Shown: positions 1 to 9,144 of the stretch, in pieces
How the letters are laid out: every line of letters starts with the position of its first letter
How positions within the stretch are numbered: position 1 is the stretch's first letter
From: Bacillota bacterium
Lineage (GTDB): Bacteria > Bacillota > DTU030 > DUMP01
Assembly (NCBI GenBank): GCA_012839445.1
Contig: DUNI01000110.1
Location: 1-33,442, forward strand
Reading direction: 5' to 3'
Length of the DNA stretch: 33,442 nt
Notes under the pieces: model-generated
The model's input: the letters and a program-made list of their open reading frames with translations, nothing else
What the model was told of the DNA's origin: nothing
Database searches by the model: none
Program-made: the position numbers and the translations under genes

Positions 1-233
1 ACGTGAAATCCATTGATAATGCTCTTCAGCGGGTAAAGCGTAAACTAGAGAAATATTTGGAAAAACGTGCCGAAGAACAGGTTGGTTGACTTTATCAATG
101 GTAAAAAACATGCAGTAATATAATACCTTGTCTAGGACCTAAAGTCAACCAACCTGTTCTTCGGCACGTTTTTCCAAATATTTCTCTAGTTTACGCTTTA
201 CCCGCTGAAGAGCATTATCAATGGATTTCACGT
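1..233. repeat. Terminal fold-back inverted repeat (arms 1-94 and 140-233, about 46 nt spacer); left arm duplicates the 3' end of sigH in opposite orientation
   Basis: Reverse complement of 1-94 equals 140-233 base for base; plus strand 2-89 re-encodes VKSIDNALQRVKRKLEKYLEKRAEEQVG-stop, the C-terminus of the minus-strand sigH. Confidence 0.95.
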
Positions 234-816
234 GTCGGTCAAGCTCCACTGCTATTTCTTGGTAACTTCGTCCTTCAAGATACGAAACCAACACTTGCCA
301 TTCCAGATCACTGAGAATCTCAGCCATCTTACTCTCGATATCATTGAACTCTTCCCGATTAATGACCAGTTCTTCCGGATCACTTATGTGAACTCCGGAG
401 ATAACATCCATTAAAGTTCGATCTGAATCCTCATCATAAATAGGTTTATTTAAAGATACGTATGAATTAAGAGGAATGTGTTTCTGTCGTGTGGCAGTTT
501 TGATCGCGGTAATTATCTGGCGGGTTACACAAAGCTCCGCAAATGCACGAAAGGAAGATAGCTTGTCAGCGCGGTAATCCCGCACTGCTTTGTAAAGACC
601 GATCATTCCCTCCTGAATAATGTCTTCCCTATCTGCTCCCACCAAGAAATACGAACGCGCCTTAGCCCGAACAAAATTCTTGTACTTATTAAGCAGGGCT
701 TCTAAGGCAACCTCACTACCATCACGGGCCTTGGATACCAGCTCCTCATCCTGGATCTCTGCTAGATCGCAGTACACTTCTTGTGCGGCACCCATGGTCA
801 CTAGCCTCGCCTCCAT
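145..816 (-). CDS. sigH: RNA polymerase sporulation sigma factor SigH
   Basis: ORF 223 aa with sigma-70 region 2 (EDIIQEGMIGLYKAVRDY) and region 4 HTH; adjacent to rlmB as in many Firmicutes. Confidence 0.93.
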   Translation of the reverse strand: MEARLVTMGAAQEVYCDLAEIQDEELVSKARDGSEVALEALLNKYKNFVRAKARSYFLVGADREDIIQEGMIGLYKAVRDYRADKLSSFRAFAELCVTRQIITAIKTATRQKHIPLNSYVSLNKPIYDEDSDRTLMDVISGVHISDPEELVINREEFNDIESKMAEILSDLEWQVLVSYLEGRSYQEIAVELDRHVKSIDNALQRVKRKLEKYLEKRAEEQVG

Positions 817-860
817 CCAACTAGGTTGCCATACTACTTTAGGGTTGTCCCAACGCTTAT

Positions 861-890
861 ATTATAGTCTTCTAACGCTTAGCCCGTCAA
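861..890 (-). promoter_or_regulatory. Candidate sigma-A promoter for sigH (TTGACG-18-TATAAT)
   Basis: Minus strand TTGACG (885-890) and TATAAT (861-866), 45 bp upstream of sigH. Confidence 0.6.
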
Positions 891-924
891 GCACGGCGGC
901 TATCTAACGGGTGGGTTTGGATTG

Positions 925-1692
925 TTAATGCGCTTGCATGCGCTGACGCACTACCTCATACAGCAACAACGAGGCAGCCACCGAAGTGTTTAGCGATGCT
1001 ACTTTCTCATCCATGGGAATACGCACTCTAAAATCGCACTCGCTAGCCAACAATCGCCCCAAACCTTTGTCTTCCCCTCCTACCACTAATACCAGTGGGC
1101 CAGTTAAGTCAGCCTCAAAATACAGCTGCTCACCTTGCATATCTGCTCCTGCTGCCCACAAACCCGCAGCTTTTAGATCCTGAAGACAACGGGTAAGATT
1201 TACCACCCGTGCTACTGGAATTTTATCCAACGCTCCTGCAGCAGCTTTTTCAGCTACTCCGGTAACGGGGGCAGCTCGGCGTACAGGGATAATAATCCCG
1301 TGGGCACCGGCGGCAGCTGCAGTTCTAGCAGCGGCACCTAAATTGCGCGGATCTTCTACGTGGGCCAACATCAGTACCAGCGGCGGCTCTCCTGCGGTTT
1401 TAGCCCGTGCTAAAATCTCCGGTATATCAACATAGGAACGCGGAGCCGTAAAAGCCACTACTCCTTGATGTTTGGCATTATCGGTAAGCTGATCCAGTTG
1501 TTGTCGGTTAGCGTTCTCTACCGGTATCCGACGTTCTTTAGCCAGCTTGCGGATAACAGCCAGATCACGTCCCCTTTGTGCCCCAATGAAAATCCGATTA
1601 AGGCCTCTGCCGGCCTTCAATGCACTTACCACCACATTTCGGCCCCAAATCAGTTCGTCTTGTCCCACTTGTGTCACCACCCTCGGCTCCAA
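925..1692 (-). CDS. rlmB: 23S rRNA (guanosine-2'-O-)-methyltransferase RlmB (TrmH/SpoU family)
   Basis: SpoU motifs: HVEDPRNLGAAARTAAAAG, GGEDKGL, RIPMDEKVASLNTSVAASLLLYE. Confidence 0.93.
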   Translation of the reverse strand: MEPRVVTQVGQDELIWGRNVVVSALKAGRGLNRIFIGAQRGRDLAVIRKLAKERRIPVENANRQQLDQLTDNAKHQGVVAFTAPRSYVDIPEILARAKTAGEPPLVLMLAHVEDPRNLGAAARTAAAAGAHGIIIPVRRAAPVTGVAEKAAAGALDKIPVARVVNLTRCLQDLKAAGLWAAGADMQGEQLYFEADLTGPLVLVVGGEDKGLGRLLASECDFRVRIPMDEKVASLNTSVAASLLLYEVVRQRMQAH

Positions 1693-1714
1693 CGCAGGTT
1701 GTCTTTGTACTTTC

Positions 1715-2410
1715 TTATTTTACGCCTGAACCAGAACCTCTATGACTTACAGTCGGCGCCCGACCGCAAGAAAAGCGACCTTCGTAACAAACGCCCTCGG
1801 TTTCACAGCTAGGCCCAGCCAAAGCAAACAGCACCGGTGCTACCTCTCGCACCAGTTTTCGCATTTCGCATGCTAACGCACGGATCTCCCATTGGGCCCG
1901 GTGGCAACAGCGCAAACAAAACAAATTATACAAACTACGACAATTAAAAGTAGCCACCAATTTTGTCTCACAGGCATTAGGGAGAACATAACGAGCATCC
2001 TCAGCCGGTACCACTTCCACCAACTCATTATACGCCTGTTGGATCGTAGCCATGGTTTCTAAAAACTTATCCTTGGCCGCCGGTTTATCACTAATGCTAG
2101 GCGGAATAATAAAATCAAATTGCTCTTCTCGCACATAACGTTGTGATTGCTGAGAGTAAGAAGCAATACGATGCCTTACCAGTTGGTGCGACAAAGAACG
2201 GCTTACGCCTTCAATGGCAAAGGTAAAGGTAACATGCTCTGTGGGTGACTCATGCCCACTTTGCACCAAATGCTTTAGGAGTTTGGCCACTTGTTCGTCG
2301 GTCATCCCTTCAAATAGGCCGGCTGCACCGGTGGCCGAATAACACAGCCGAGCCGCCGCAGCTACAGTACGTTCAGGATTGGGAGTGTGATTAAGCAGTT
2401 TTACCATCAT
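1715..2410 (-). CDS. thyX: FAD-dependent thymidylate synthase ThyX
   Basis: ThyX motif RHRX7S ([11 protein letters not shown]) and SQRYV; SD AAAGGAGG before ATG. Confidence 0.93.
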   Translation of the reverse strand: MMVKLLNHTPNPERTVAAAARLCYSATGAAGLFEGMTDEQVAKLLKHLVQSGHESPTEHVTFTFAIEGVSRSLSHQLVRHRIASYSQQSQRYVREEQFDFIIPPSISDKPAAKDKFLETMATIQQAYNELVEVVPAEDARYVLPNACETKLVATFNCRSLYNLFCLRCCHRAQWEIRALACEMRKLVREVAPVLFALAGPSCETEGVCYEGRFSCGRAPTVSHRGSGSGVK

Positions 2411-2433
2411 AGCTACCGCCTCCTTTAATTATT

Positions 2434-3870
2434 CTAATTATACCGCCAGCGAGGTCCAGCTGAAGTGTCTTCGAGAACAATGCCCAGTTCAGCCAGACGG
2501 TCGCGCACCCGATCAGCAGTAGCATAGTCTTTGCGTGCCCGAGCTTCCTGCCGAAGTTCGGCCACCAGCCGGACCAGACCATCCACCATAACCCTGTCCT
2601 GTCCTCCCTCATCTACACCGGTAAGGCCCAACACCTCACCTAAAGAAAGGAACAAATCGCGTCCTTTCGCCAACACTGCTGCCCGCTCGCCGGTTATATT
2701 TCCTGCCGCCAAATAGCTATTAAGATCTCGAGCCAGGTCAAACAAAACCCCTGACGCTTGGGCTGTGTTAAAATCGCTATCCATGGCAACTTCGAAAGCA
2801 CTCCGGTACTCAGCCAACTTACTTAAAAACTCACGTGCGTTCGATGACAAGTCCTGAGGCATCGCTGTTTCTTGGCCTGCTAACGCGCGATCAAGGTTTT
2901 CCTCCAAGTTGCGCAACCGTTCCCATCCACGCTGGGCGGCTGGCATATCCTCCATATTAAAATCTATCGGGCTACGATAATGAGTGGATAGCATGTAATA
3001 TCTTAAGGCCGGCCCTGGGTATTCTTTCACGATATCACGTACTCGGGTCACGTTACCCACTGACTTAGCCATCTTTTCGCCGCCCATATTAATAAACCCG
3101 TTATGCACCCAGTAGCGAGCAAAGGCAGTACCTGTAGCTGCTTCTGATTGAGCTATTTCATTTTCGTGGTGAGGAAACACTAAGTCTGATCCCCCACCGT
3201 GAAAATCAAAACCCGGTCCCAAGTATTTTAGTGACATAACAGAGCATTCGATATGCCATCCCGGTCTTCCGGGTCCCCAAGGACTGTCCCAAGCAGGCTC
3301 GCCTTCTTTCGATGCCTTCCAAAGGACAAAGTCCATAGGGTGATGTTTGCGGGCGTCCACCTCAACTCTGGCCCCGGCTTTTAAGTCCTCTAAACTACGT
3401 CCGGAAAGCTTACCATACTCGGGGAAACTCTCCACCGAATAATACACGTCACCATCTAATACATATGCGTTTCCCGTTTCTATTAGTTTTTCCACCATGG
3501 CAACGATATCAGGAATATGATCCGTGACCCGTGGATACACATCAGCCCTCTTAATGCCCAAGGCATCCATGTCATAAAAGTATTCTTTGATGTAACGGTC
3601 AGCTACCTCAAGAGCACTGATGCCTTCTTCATTGGCTCGTTTTATGATCTTGTCATCCACATCGGTAAAATTTTGGACGTAGCGAACTGAATAACCTTTA
3701 TAGGACAAATAGCGCCTAATAACATCCCAAACCAAATAAGGACGAGCGTTCCCTATATGGCAGTAGTTATAAGGAGTAACACCGCACACATAAATGCTCA
3801 CTTTACCCGGATCACGGGGGACAAATTCGCGTTCGCTCCTAGTCAAGGTATCATGCACCACAAGTGCCAT
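2434..3870 (-). CDS. cysS: Cysteinyl-tRNA synthetase
   Basis: HIGN motif (CHIGNARPYLVWDVIRRYL), KMAKS motif (GGEKMAKSVGN), GWHIECSVM; SD GAAAGGAG. Confidence 0.96.
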   Translation of the reverse strand: MALVVHDTLTRSEREFVPRDPGKVSIYVCGVTPYNYCHIGNARPYLVWDVIRRYLSYKGYSVRYVQNFTDVDDKIIKRANEEGISALEVADRYIKEYFYDMDALGIKRADVYPRVTDHIPDIVAMVEKLIETGNAYVLDGDVYYSVESFPEYGKLSGRSLEDLKAGARVEVDARKHHPMDFVLWKASKEGEPAWDSPWGPGRPGWHIECSVMSLKYLGPGFDFHGGGSDLVFPHHENEIAQSEAATGTAFARYWVHNGFINMGGEKMAKSVGNVTRVRDIVKEYPGPALRYYMLSTHYRSPIDFNMEDMPAAQRGWERLRNLEENLDRALAGQETAMPQDLSSNAREFLSKLAEYRSAFEVAMDSDFNTAQASGVLFDLARDLNSYLAAGNITGERAAVLAKGRDLFLSLGEVLGLTGVDEGGQDRVMVDGLVRLVAELRQEARARKDYATADRVRDRLAELGIVLEDTSAGPRWRYN

Positions 3871-3885
3871 CGGTCATTCTCCTTT

Positions 3886-5346
3886 CTAGACGTTGTGGAC
3901 GCCAAACTTCCGCGCTGTCTGTAAGCGGTCTTTAACACGTTCCCGTCCAAGAAGTGTAATTATCTGAAACATTTCCGGCCCTCGTAATCGTCCTGTGAGT
4001 GCTATCCGCAAAGGAAGGTATACACGCCGAGTGGTAAGATTTAGATCTTTGCACAACTGCCGCAGCTCCGAGCGGATATATGTCGCCTTAAACTCGGGCA
4101 AGTTGTCCATGCGTTCTTCAAAAGCAGCAAATACTGTTGGAACCTGTTCTTCTTTAAGCACCTGCCGCGCCCTCTTGTTTTGGGGCACCACCTTTGTTTG
4201 AAAGAAGAATGATGCTTTATCACTAATCTCGGCCACCTCGCTGAGCTCGCCCCGCATAGCATCAGCCAACTGCAAAAGCCAGACGCGCTCGTCAGGAGTG
4301 GGATCGTTAACATAACCTGCCTGTTGTAAATGTGGCAGTGCTAGTTCTAACACACGTTCTGGAGAACTCTTCTTTAGATAATAGGCGTTAACTTCGCGCA
4401 GCTTGTCAGGACTAAACATCACCGATTCTTTATTTACTTGTTCCAGCCGGAAATCCTGCCCTGCTTCTTGCAAGGAAAAAGTAGCCTTTCCCGGTTTCTC
4501 CCATCCCAGGAGAAGGAGAAAGTTCGCCATTGCTTCCGGTAAGTAGCCACGCTTACGGTATTCATCAACTGTATCTAGGCCAACGGTAGCCGACAAACGA
4601 CCCTCCTCGTCAGTAAGCGAAGGCAGATGAGCAAATTGTGGCGGTCTCCAGCCCAGCACCTCGTACAATAAAAGCTGCCGAGCTGTGTTAGCTAAATGCT
4701 CATCACCCCGAATTACATGGGTAATACCCATAAGATGGTCGTCAAGAACCACAGCAAAATTATACGTAGGTAAGCCGTCCGCCTTTACAATAATAAAGTC
4801 GGTCATGCGTTCACTGCTAAATTCCACCTGCCCCCGGATTAAATCAGTAAACTCGATCCTCTTTCCTCCCGGTACCCGAAAACGCACCACCGGCGTTCTT
4901 CCGTCGGTAGTCAGCCGAGCCCGGTCTTCGTCGGTCAGGTTGCGACATCGACCACTATAGCGTGGAGTCTCTCCATGCGACAACATTTCCCGCCGTTGTT
5001 CAGCCAGGTCCTCCTCGCTACAGAAGCACTGATAGGCAAACCCGTCGTCAATTAGCCGCTTCACAAAACGTGCGTACACATCGCACCGTTCTGACTGCCG
5101 GTAGGGGCTATAGGGGCCTTCCTTATCAGGACCTTCATCCCAGCTAATACCCAGCCAGGCAAGATCGGCCATAATTGACTCTTCGGCTTGAACCGAAGAA
5201 CGTTCCTGATCGATATCTTCGCTTCTTAAAATTAATGTGCCATCATAAGCTTGGGCAAACAGCCAGTTAAAAAGCGCTGTTCGCGCTCCTCCTAAATTTA
5301 ACAATCCGGTTGGGCTAGGTGCAAATCTAACACGCACTTGATTCAT
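3886..5346 (-). CDS. gltX: Glutamyl-tRNA synthetase (GluRS family, degenerate HIGH and KMSKS signatures)
   Basis: FAPSPTGLLNLGGARTALFNWLFA, GLPTYNFAVVLDDHLMGITHVIRGDEHLANTARQ; full-length 486 aa. Confidence 0.9.
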   Translation of the reverse strand: MNQVRVRFAPSPTGLLNLGGARTALFNWLFAQAYDGTLILRSEDIDQERSSVQAEESIMADLAWLGISWDEGPDKEGPYSPYRQSERCDVYARFVKRLIDDGFAYQCFCSEEDLAEQRREMLSHGETPRYSGRCRNLTDEDRARLTTDGRTPVVRFRVPGGKRIEFTDLIRGQVEFSSERMTDFIIVKADGLPTYNFAVVLDDHLMGITHVIRGDEHLANTARQLLLYEVLGWRPPQFAHLPSLTDEEGRLSATVGLDTVDEYRKRGYLPEAMANFLLLLGWEKPGKATFSLQEAGQDFRLEQVNKESVMFSPDKLREVNAYYLKKSSPERVLELALPHLQQAGYVNDPTPDERVWLLQLADAMRGELSEVAEISDKASFFFQTKVVPQNKRARQVLKEEQVPTVFAAFEERMDNLPEFKATYIRSELRQLCKDLNLTTRRVYLPLRIALTGRLRGPEMFQIITLLGRERVKDRLQTARKFGVHNV

Positions 5347-5425
5347 AAAAGTAGCGGCCTCCCTTGGGTCTAATCTTCTTCATTATACCATGCAGTTTGG
5401 TTTAGTAACAGACAAAGCCAAAAAA

Positions 5426-5451
5426 CGGCAGGCACTTCCAAGTACCTGCCG
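5426..5451 (-). terminator. Intrinsic terminator downstream of the RlpA-like gene
   Basis: Minus strand CGGCAGGTACTT/AAGTGCCTGCCG stem followed by TTTTTT. Confidence 0.85.
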
Positions 5452-5504
5452 GAAAATATGCACAAAATTTCAGCTGCCGGTTATTTATGTGCCTCAGTAG
5501 CGGT

Positions 5505-6320
5505 TTACTGTCTTATGACGGTTATCTGGACATCGGCTACTCCGGCCTCTTCCATGCCTATGGCTCTAGCAGCTGCCCGAGACAGATCGATGCCTCGCCC
5601 TGCTATGAAAGGACCGCGGTCGTTTATGCGTACAAGCACCGATTTGCCGGAGGCTGGATTAGTCACTAACACCAATGTCCCGAACGGCAAGGTTCGGTGA
5701 GCAGCAGTATATACTTCCTGATTATACACTTCTCCACTGGCCGTACGACGGCCATGAAATCTAGGCCCATACCAGGAAGCTCTAGCAGTAAGTGCTGTCT
5801 TACCTCGGCTAAACGTCTGCCATGCTTGCTCCGGTTCCAAGGGTTCAAGACCTAAACTAGCGCGGATATTGTTAGCCCAGTTAAGTGCCAAGTATGGAGC
5901 CGGGGTGTTATTAGCCTCAACGCTCCCTTTATCCACCGTAACCAACAACCTGGTCCCGGCTAGAACCACTACCTCTTGGTTCTCAAATCCAGGCAAGATA
6001 CTATTGGCATCTATACCCTCAGCCAAAGCTGCTCTTAATCTTGCCACTACCAACTCCCCTCGCTGCCAGGCATTGTAACCCCCGGCAGCTGTTCGGATCC
6101 GCAGCACTACAGAATTGTTCACCAATACCTCTACCAAATTCTGATCTTGGTCCTTACCCCAACGTAGCATTACCGGTTCGCATTGATTGCTACTTTTTCC
6201 TGGGGTTGTTACTGCTACCAGTGGCGCCTGCTTACCCCAAGTATGAATCGCAAAGCCAGACAAGAGTAAAGCTGCCATAAGGATACCCACGGTAACACCA
6301 AGATACGCCTTGGTTTTCAT
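5505..6320 (-). CDS. RlpA-like double-psi beta-barrel protein, secreted/anchored
   Basis: C-terminal ASWYGPRFHGRRTASGEVYN...LPFGTLVLVTNPASGKSVLVRINDRGPFIAGRGIDLSRAAARAIGM; N-terminal hydrophobic segment; SD AAAAGGAGG supports the ATG at 6320 rather than the ORF start at 6413. Confidence 0.85.
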   Translation of the reverse strand: MKTKAYLGVTVGILMAALLLSGFAIHTWGKQAPLVAVTTPGKSSNQCEPVMLRWGKDQDQNLVEVLVNNSVVLRIRTAAGGYNAWQRGELVVARLRAALAEGIDANSILPGFENQEVVVLAGTRLLVTVDKGSVEANNTPAPYLALNWANNIRASLGLEPLEPEQAWQTFSRGKTALTARASWYGPRFHGRRTASGEVYNQEVYTAAHRTLPFGTLVLVTNPASGKSVLVRINDRGPFIAGRGIDLSRAAARAIGMEEAGVADVQITVIRQ

Positions 6321-6366
6321 GGCTACCTCCTTTTGACACTGCCAAAACAATGTCAGTTTAAAAACA

Positions 6367-6393
6367 AAAATGTAGGACCGCAGCCTACATTTT
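6367..6393 (-). terminator. Intrinsic terminator downstream of ispF
   Basis: Minus strand AAAATGTAGG-CTGCGGT-CCTACATTTT followed by TGTTTTT. Confidence 0.85.
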
Positions 6394-6458
6394 AAGTATA
6401 ACCAAGGCGCCAACTTTTATACATTATTTGTTATGCCGGCTAAAACAGCCTGCTGCTC

Positions 6459-6935
6459 CTAATCCAGTAAACAAATGGCTTTAGCAGCAATACCCTCACC
6501 ACGTCCAGTAAAACCGAGCTTTTCGGTGGTAGTGGCTTTTACCGATACCTGAGCAGCTGTTACGTTCAACGCAGAGGCTATAGCCAAACGCATTTCCTCA
6601 ATATAAGGACTCAATTTAGGTCTCTGGGCAATCACCACGCTATCGACATTTACGATGCGGTAGCCCCTCTGACCGATAATCTCACCTACACGTTCCAAAA
6701 TTTTTCCACTCGATATTCCAGCCCATGTAGAATCCGTATCAGGGAAATGATAGCCCAGGTCATGCTCAGCTGCTGCCCCCAGTAAAGCATCGGCCACAGC
6801 ATGCAATAGTACATCGGCATCGGAATGCCCAGCTAACCCCAACTTATATGGAATTTTTACTCCGCCCAACACCAACGGGCGACCAACGGTAAAAGCGTGC
6901 ACATCAAAACCTATCCCTATGCGCATAAATGGCAC
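6459..6935 (-). CDS. ispF: 2-C-methyl-D-erythritol 2,4-cyclodiphosphate synthase
   Basis: RIGIGFDVHAF, GHSDADVLLHAVADALLGA. Confidence 0.97.
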   Translation of the reverse strand: MPFMRIGIGFDVHAFTVGRPLVLGGVKIPYKLGLAGHSDADVLLHAVADALLGAAAEHDLGYHFPDTDSTWAGISSGKILERVGEIIGQRGYRIVNVDSVVIAQRPKLSPYIEEMRLAIASALNVTAAQVSVKATTTEKLGFTGRGEGIAAKAICLLD

Positions 6936-6941
6936 CTTCCT

Positions 6942-7625
6942 TTATTTCCTAACGAGCAGTTCGGCCAACTTCAGGTCCAAAGATGTAGTTATTTTTATGT
7001 TTTGCTCGTCGCCAACAACCAGTTCCACCGGTAGACTCATCCATTCCACCAACATAGCATCATCGGTGCCGGTAAACCCTTCTTTGGCCGCCTTCTCATG
7101 GGCTTCTAAAATTATTGAACATACAAACGACTGAGGGGTTTGTACGGCAAAGAGGCAACTTCTGTCCGGTGATGAATGCACTAACCCATTGGAATCAGCC
7201 ACCTTGATGGTATCCTTCACCGGTAACGCCGGAGCAGCCGCTCCAGTACGCCGAGCAGCAGCTACCATCTGTCCGATAAGTTCACCGGTAATAAACGGCC
7301 GAGCAGCATCGTGGATCAAAACTATTTCAGTATTTTCGGGCAGCGCCTGTAGCCCCCGGTAAACAGATGCCTGTCGTGTGGATCCGCCTGTTACCACTGC
7401 TGTAAGCTTAGTAATTTCATACTGATCTTTTAATCGGTAACCGGTATCTTCCCAACCGGCTCCCACCACCAAAACAATGCCGTCTATTTTTGAATAATTA
7501 TTTAGCGTTTCCAATGAGTACACTACAAGTGGTTTACCGGCCAGTGACAGGTATTGTTTCGGTATTTTACTTCCCAGACGCCGACCGCTGCCAGCGGCAG
7601 TCACTATGGCATATGTTTTTCCCAC
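6942..7625 (-). CDS. ispD: 2-C-methyl-D-erythritol 4-phosphate cytidylyltransferase
   Basis: AIVTAAGSGRRLGSKIPKQYLSLAGKPL, HDAARPF; adjacent to ispF; GTG start. Confidence 0.96.
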   Translation of the reverse strand: MGKTYAIVTAAGSGRRLGSKIPKQYLSLAGKPLVVYSLETLNNYSKIDGIVLVVGAGWEDTGYRLKDQYEITKLTAVVTGGSTRQASVYRGLQALPENTEIVLIHDAARPFITGELIGQMVAAARRTGAAAPALPVKDTIKVADSNGLVHSSPDRSCLFAVQTPQSFVCSIILEAHEKAAKEGFTGTDDAMLVEWMSLPVELVVGDEQNIKITTSLDLKLAELLVRK

Positions 7626-7785
7626 AACATTATTCTCCTTTAAGCAACTCTTATTAGCGGTAATTCATGGTAGCCTACGAATAACAAAACCTATCCAATG
7701 GATGGATGAGGAAATTTTTCCTGCAAAGCAATTCGCCGAAAAACTACCTTAATCCTCCTTGATCGCCGCTAACTCAATAAAAAAA

Positions 7786-7801
7786 GCGACCTTGCGGCCG
7801 C
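7786..7801 (-). terminator. Intrinsic terminator downstream of the PIN/TRAM gene
   Basis: Minus strand GCGGCC-GCAA-GGTCGC followed by TTTTTTT. Confidence 0.75.
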
Positions 7802-7814
7802 CTTATCTACCATA

Positions 7815-8939
7815 TTACATTGCTTTTTCTACCGCTGCTTTCGGTTTAGCAAAAATCATTCTGCCGGCTGCCGTCTGTAGCACACTGGTCACCAGCACCC
7901 CAATGGTCTCGCCAATATGACGACGTCCACCGTCTATAACAATCATAGTGCCATCGTCCAAGTAAGCTACCCCTTGGCCAGTTTCCTTGCCATCTTTAAT
8001 CACATGCACTACCATTTCTTCGCCCGGTAAAACAACTGGTTTCACAGCATTAGCCAGCTCGTTAAGATTCAATACCTGAACACCCTGAAGTTCAGCCACT
8101 TTGTTCAGATTATAGTCGTTGGTAAGGATCTTACCCTTTAGATCCTGGCAAATACGCAGCAATTTGGAATCTACTTCAACCACATCATCATAATCCCTAT
8201 CGGAAATAATAACTTCTACATCCAATTCCTTTTGAATGCGGTTCAAAATATCTAAGCCTCGACGTCCTCGGTTCCGCTTGAGGGTATCCGACGAATCCGC
8301 AATATGACGCAGCTCCTGAAGAACAAAGTTAGGTATCACGAGCGGGCCTTCTAAGAAACCGCTTTTGACCACGTCGGCAATCCGTCCGTCAATAATTACA
8401 CTGGTATCTAAAACCTTAGGTGCAATTGCTCTGCCTTCCGGTTGTTCAGACGTCTTGTCCTTATCTTTATCACGGCCAAAACGTGGTAGTGCAGCTATAA
8501 ATCCCCATAGATCTTCTTTTTTCTTTACAGCTACATTCATGCCTACATAACCAAAAGCGATAATGGCCAGCACCGGAATAAACGGCCCTACCACCGGTAA
8601 GCGTCCAAAAGGCAAGCTAACTAAATTACCAATAAGTAAACCGGCTAATAAGCCTGCAAAACCGGCAACAATATCCGTAGTCGGCATCCTCTGCAGCCGG
8701 CACTCAATCCACTCCATTAACTTACTGAGTCGTCCAATTATAGGGGGAGCAAGAAAATAAAAAATAATTCCACCGGTAATCCCACCAAACACCAGCAAGC
8801 TAATATAAATCGATGCACTTAGGGTGATACCTAAGACCGTAGTCAACACAGGGACACCAATTAGCGCCAGTTCGTACCCAACGAAGATGCCCAAAAGTGC
8901 AAGGAAAGCCTGCATAAGTCCCCTAAACACCTGGCACAC
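7815..8939 (-). CDS. PIN/TRAM-domain membrane protein (YacL-like)
   Basis: N-terminal TM helices, PIN domain ([15 protein letters not shown]...[30 protein letters not shown]), C-terminal TRAM; start moved to GTG 8939 (SD AGGTGG) because a promoter lies inside the longer ORF 7815..9011. Confidence 0.88.
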   Translation of the reverse strand: MCQVFRGLMQAFLALLGIFVGYELALIGVPVLTTVLGITLSASIYISLLVFGGITGGIIFYFLAPPIIGRLSKLMEWIECRLQRMPTTDIVAGFAGLLAGLLIGNLVSLPFGRLPVVGPFIPVLAIIAFGYVGMNVAVKKKEDLWGFIAALPRFGRDKDKDKTSEQPEGRAIAPKVLDTSVIIDGRIADVVKSGFLEGPLVIPNFVLQELRHIADSSDTLKRNRGRRGLDILNRIQKELDVEVIISDRDYDDVVEVDSKLLRICQDLKGKILTNDYNLNKVAELQGVQVLNLNELANAVKPVVLPGEEMVVHVIKDGKETGQGVAYLDDGTMIVIDGGRRHIGETIGVLVTSVLQTAAGRMIFAKPKAAVEKAM

Positions 8940-8963
8940 CCCCTTTCCACCTCTTACTTTTAC

Positions 8964-8993
8964 AGTATAACGTACCTGATCATCTCTTGGCAA
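8964..8993 (-). promoter_or_regulatory. Candidate sigma-A promoter for PIN/TRAM-ispDF (TTGCCA-18-TATACT)
   Basis: Direct motif reading on the minus strand. Confidence 0.5.
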
Positions 8994-9116
8994 TGGATGG
9001 TTCGTCCCCAACTCTCTTTTTTCAGGTATTACTTTCTAGTATAATCGAGTAGATGGATTAATAAACCCCGATAAACTCATAGTATCAAATATGCTGGCAG
9101 CCGTAATAAAGCAAAA

Positions 9117-9141
9117 GGCGGTCAGAGCTCTGCTGACCACC
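9117..9141 (-). terminator. Intrinsic terminator downstream of carD
   Basis: Minus strand GGTGGTCAG-cagagct-CTGACCGCC followed by TTTTGCTTT. Confidence 0.75.
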
Positions 9142-9144
9142 GAT

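Noticed and set aside
1-233. Left fold-back as a telomere, linear replicon end or giant terminator
   Set aside because: Perfect duplication of sigH coding sequence and a matching fold-back at the other contig end favour an artefact; the genes are core chromosomal
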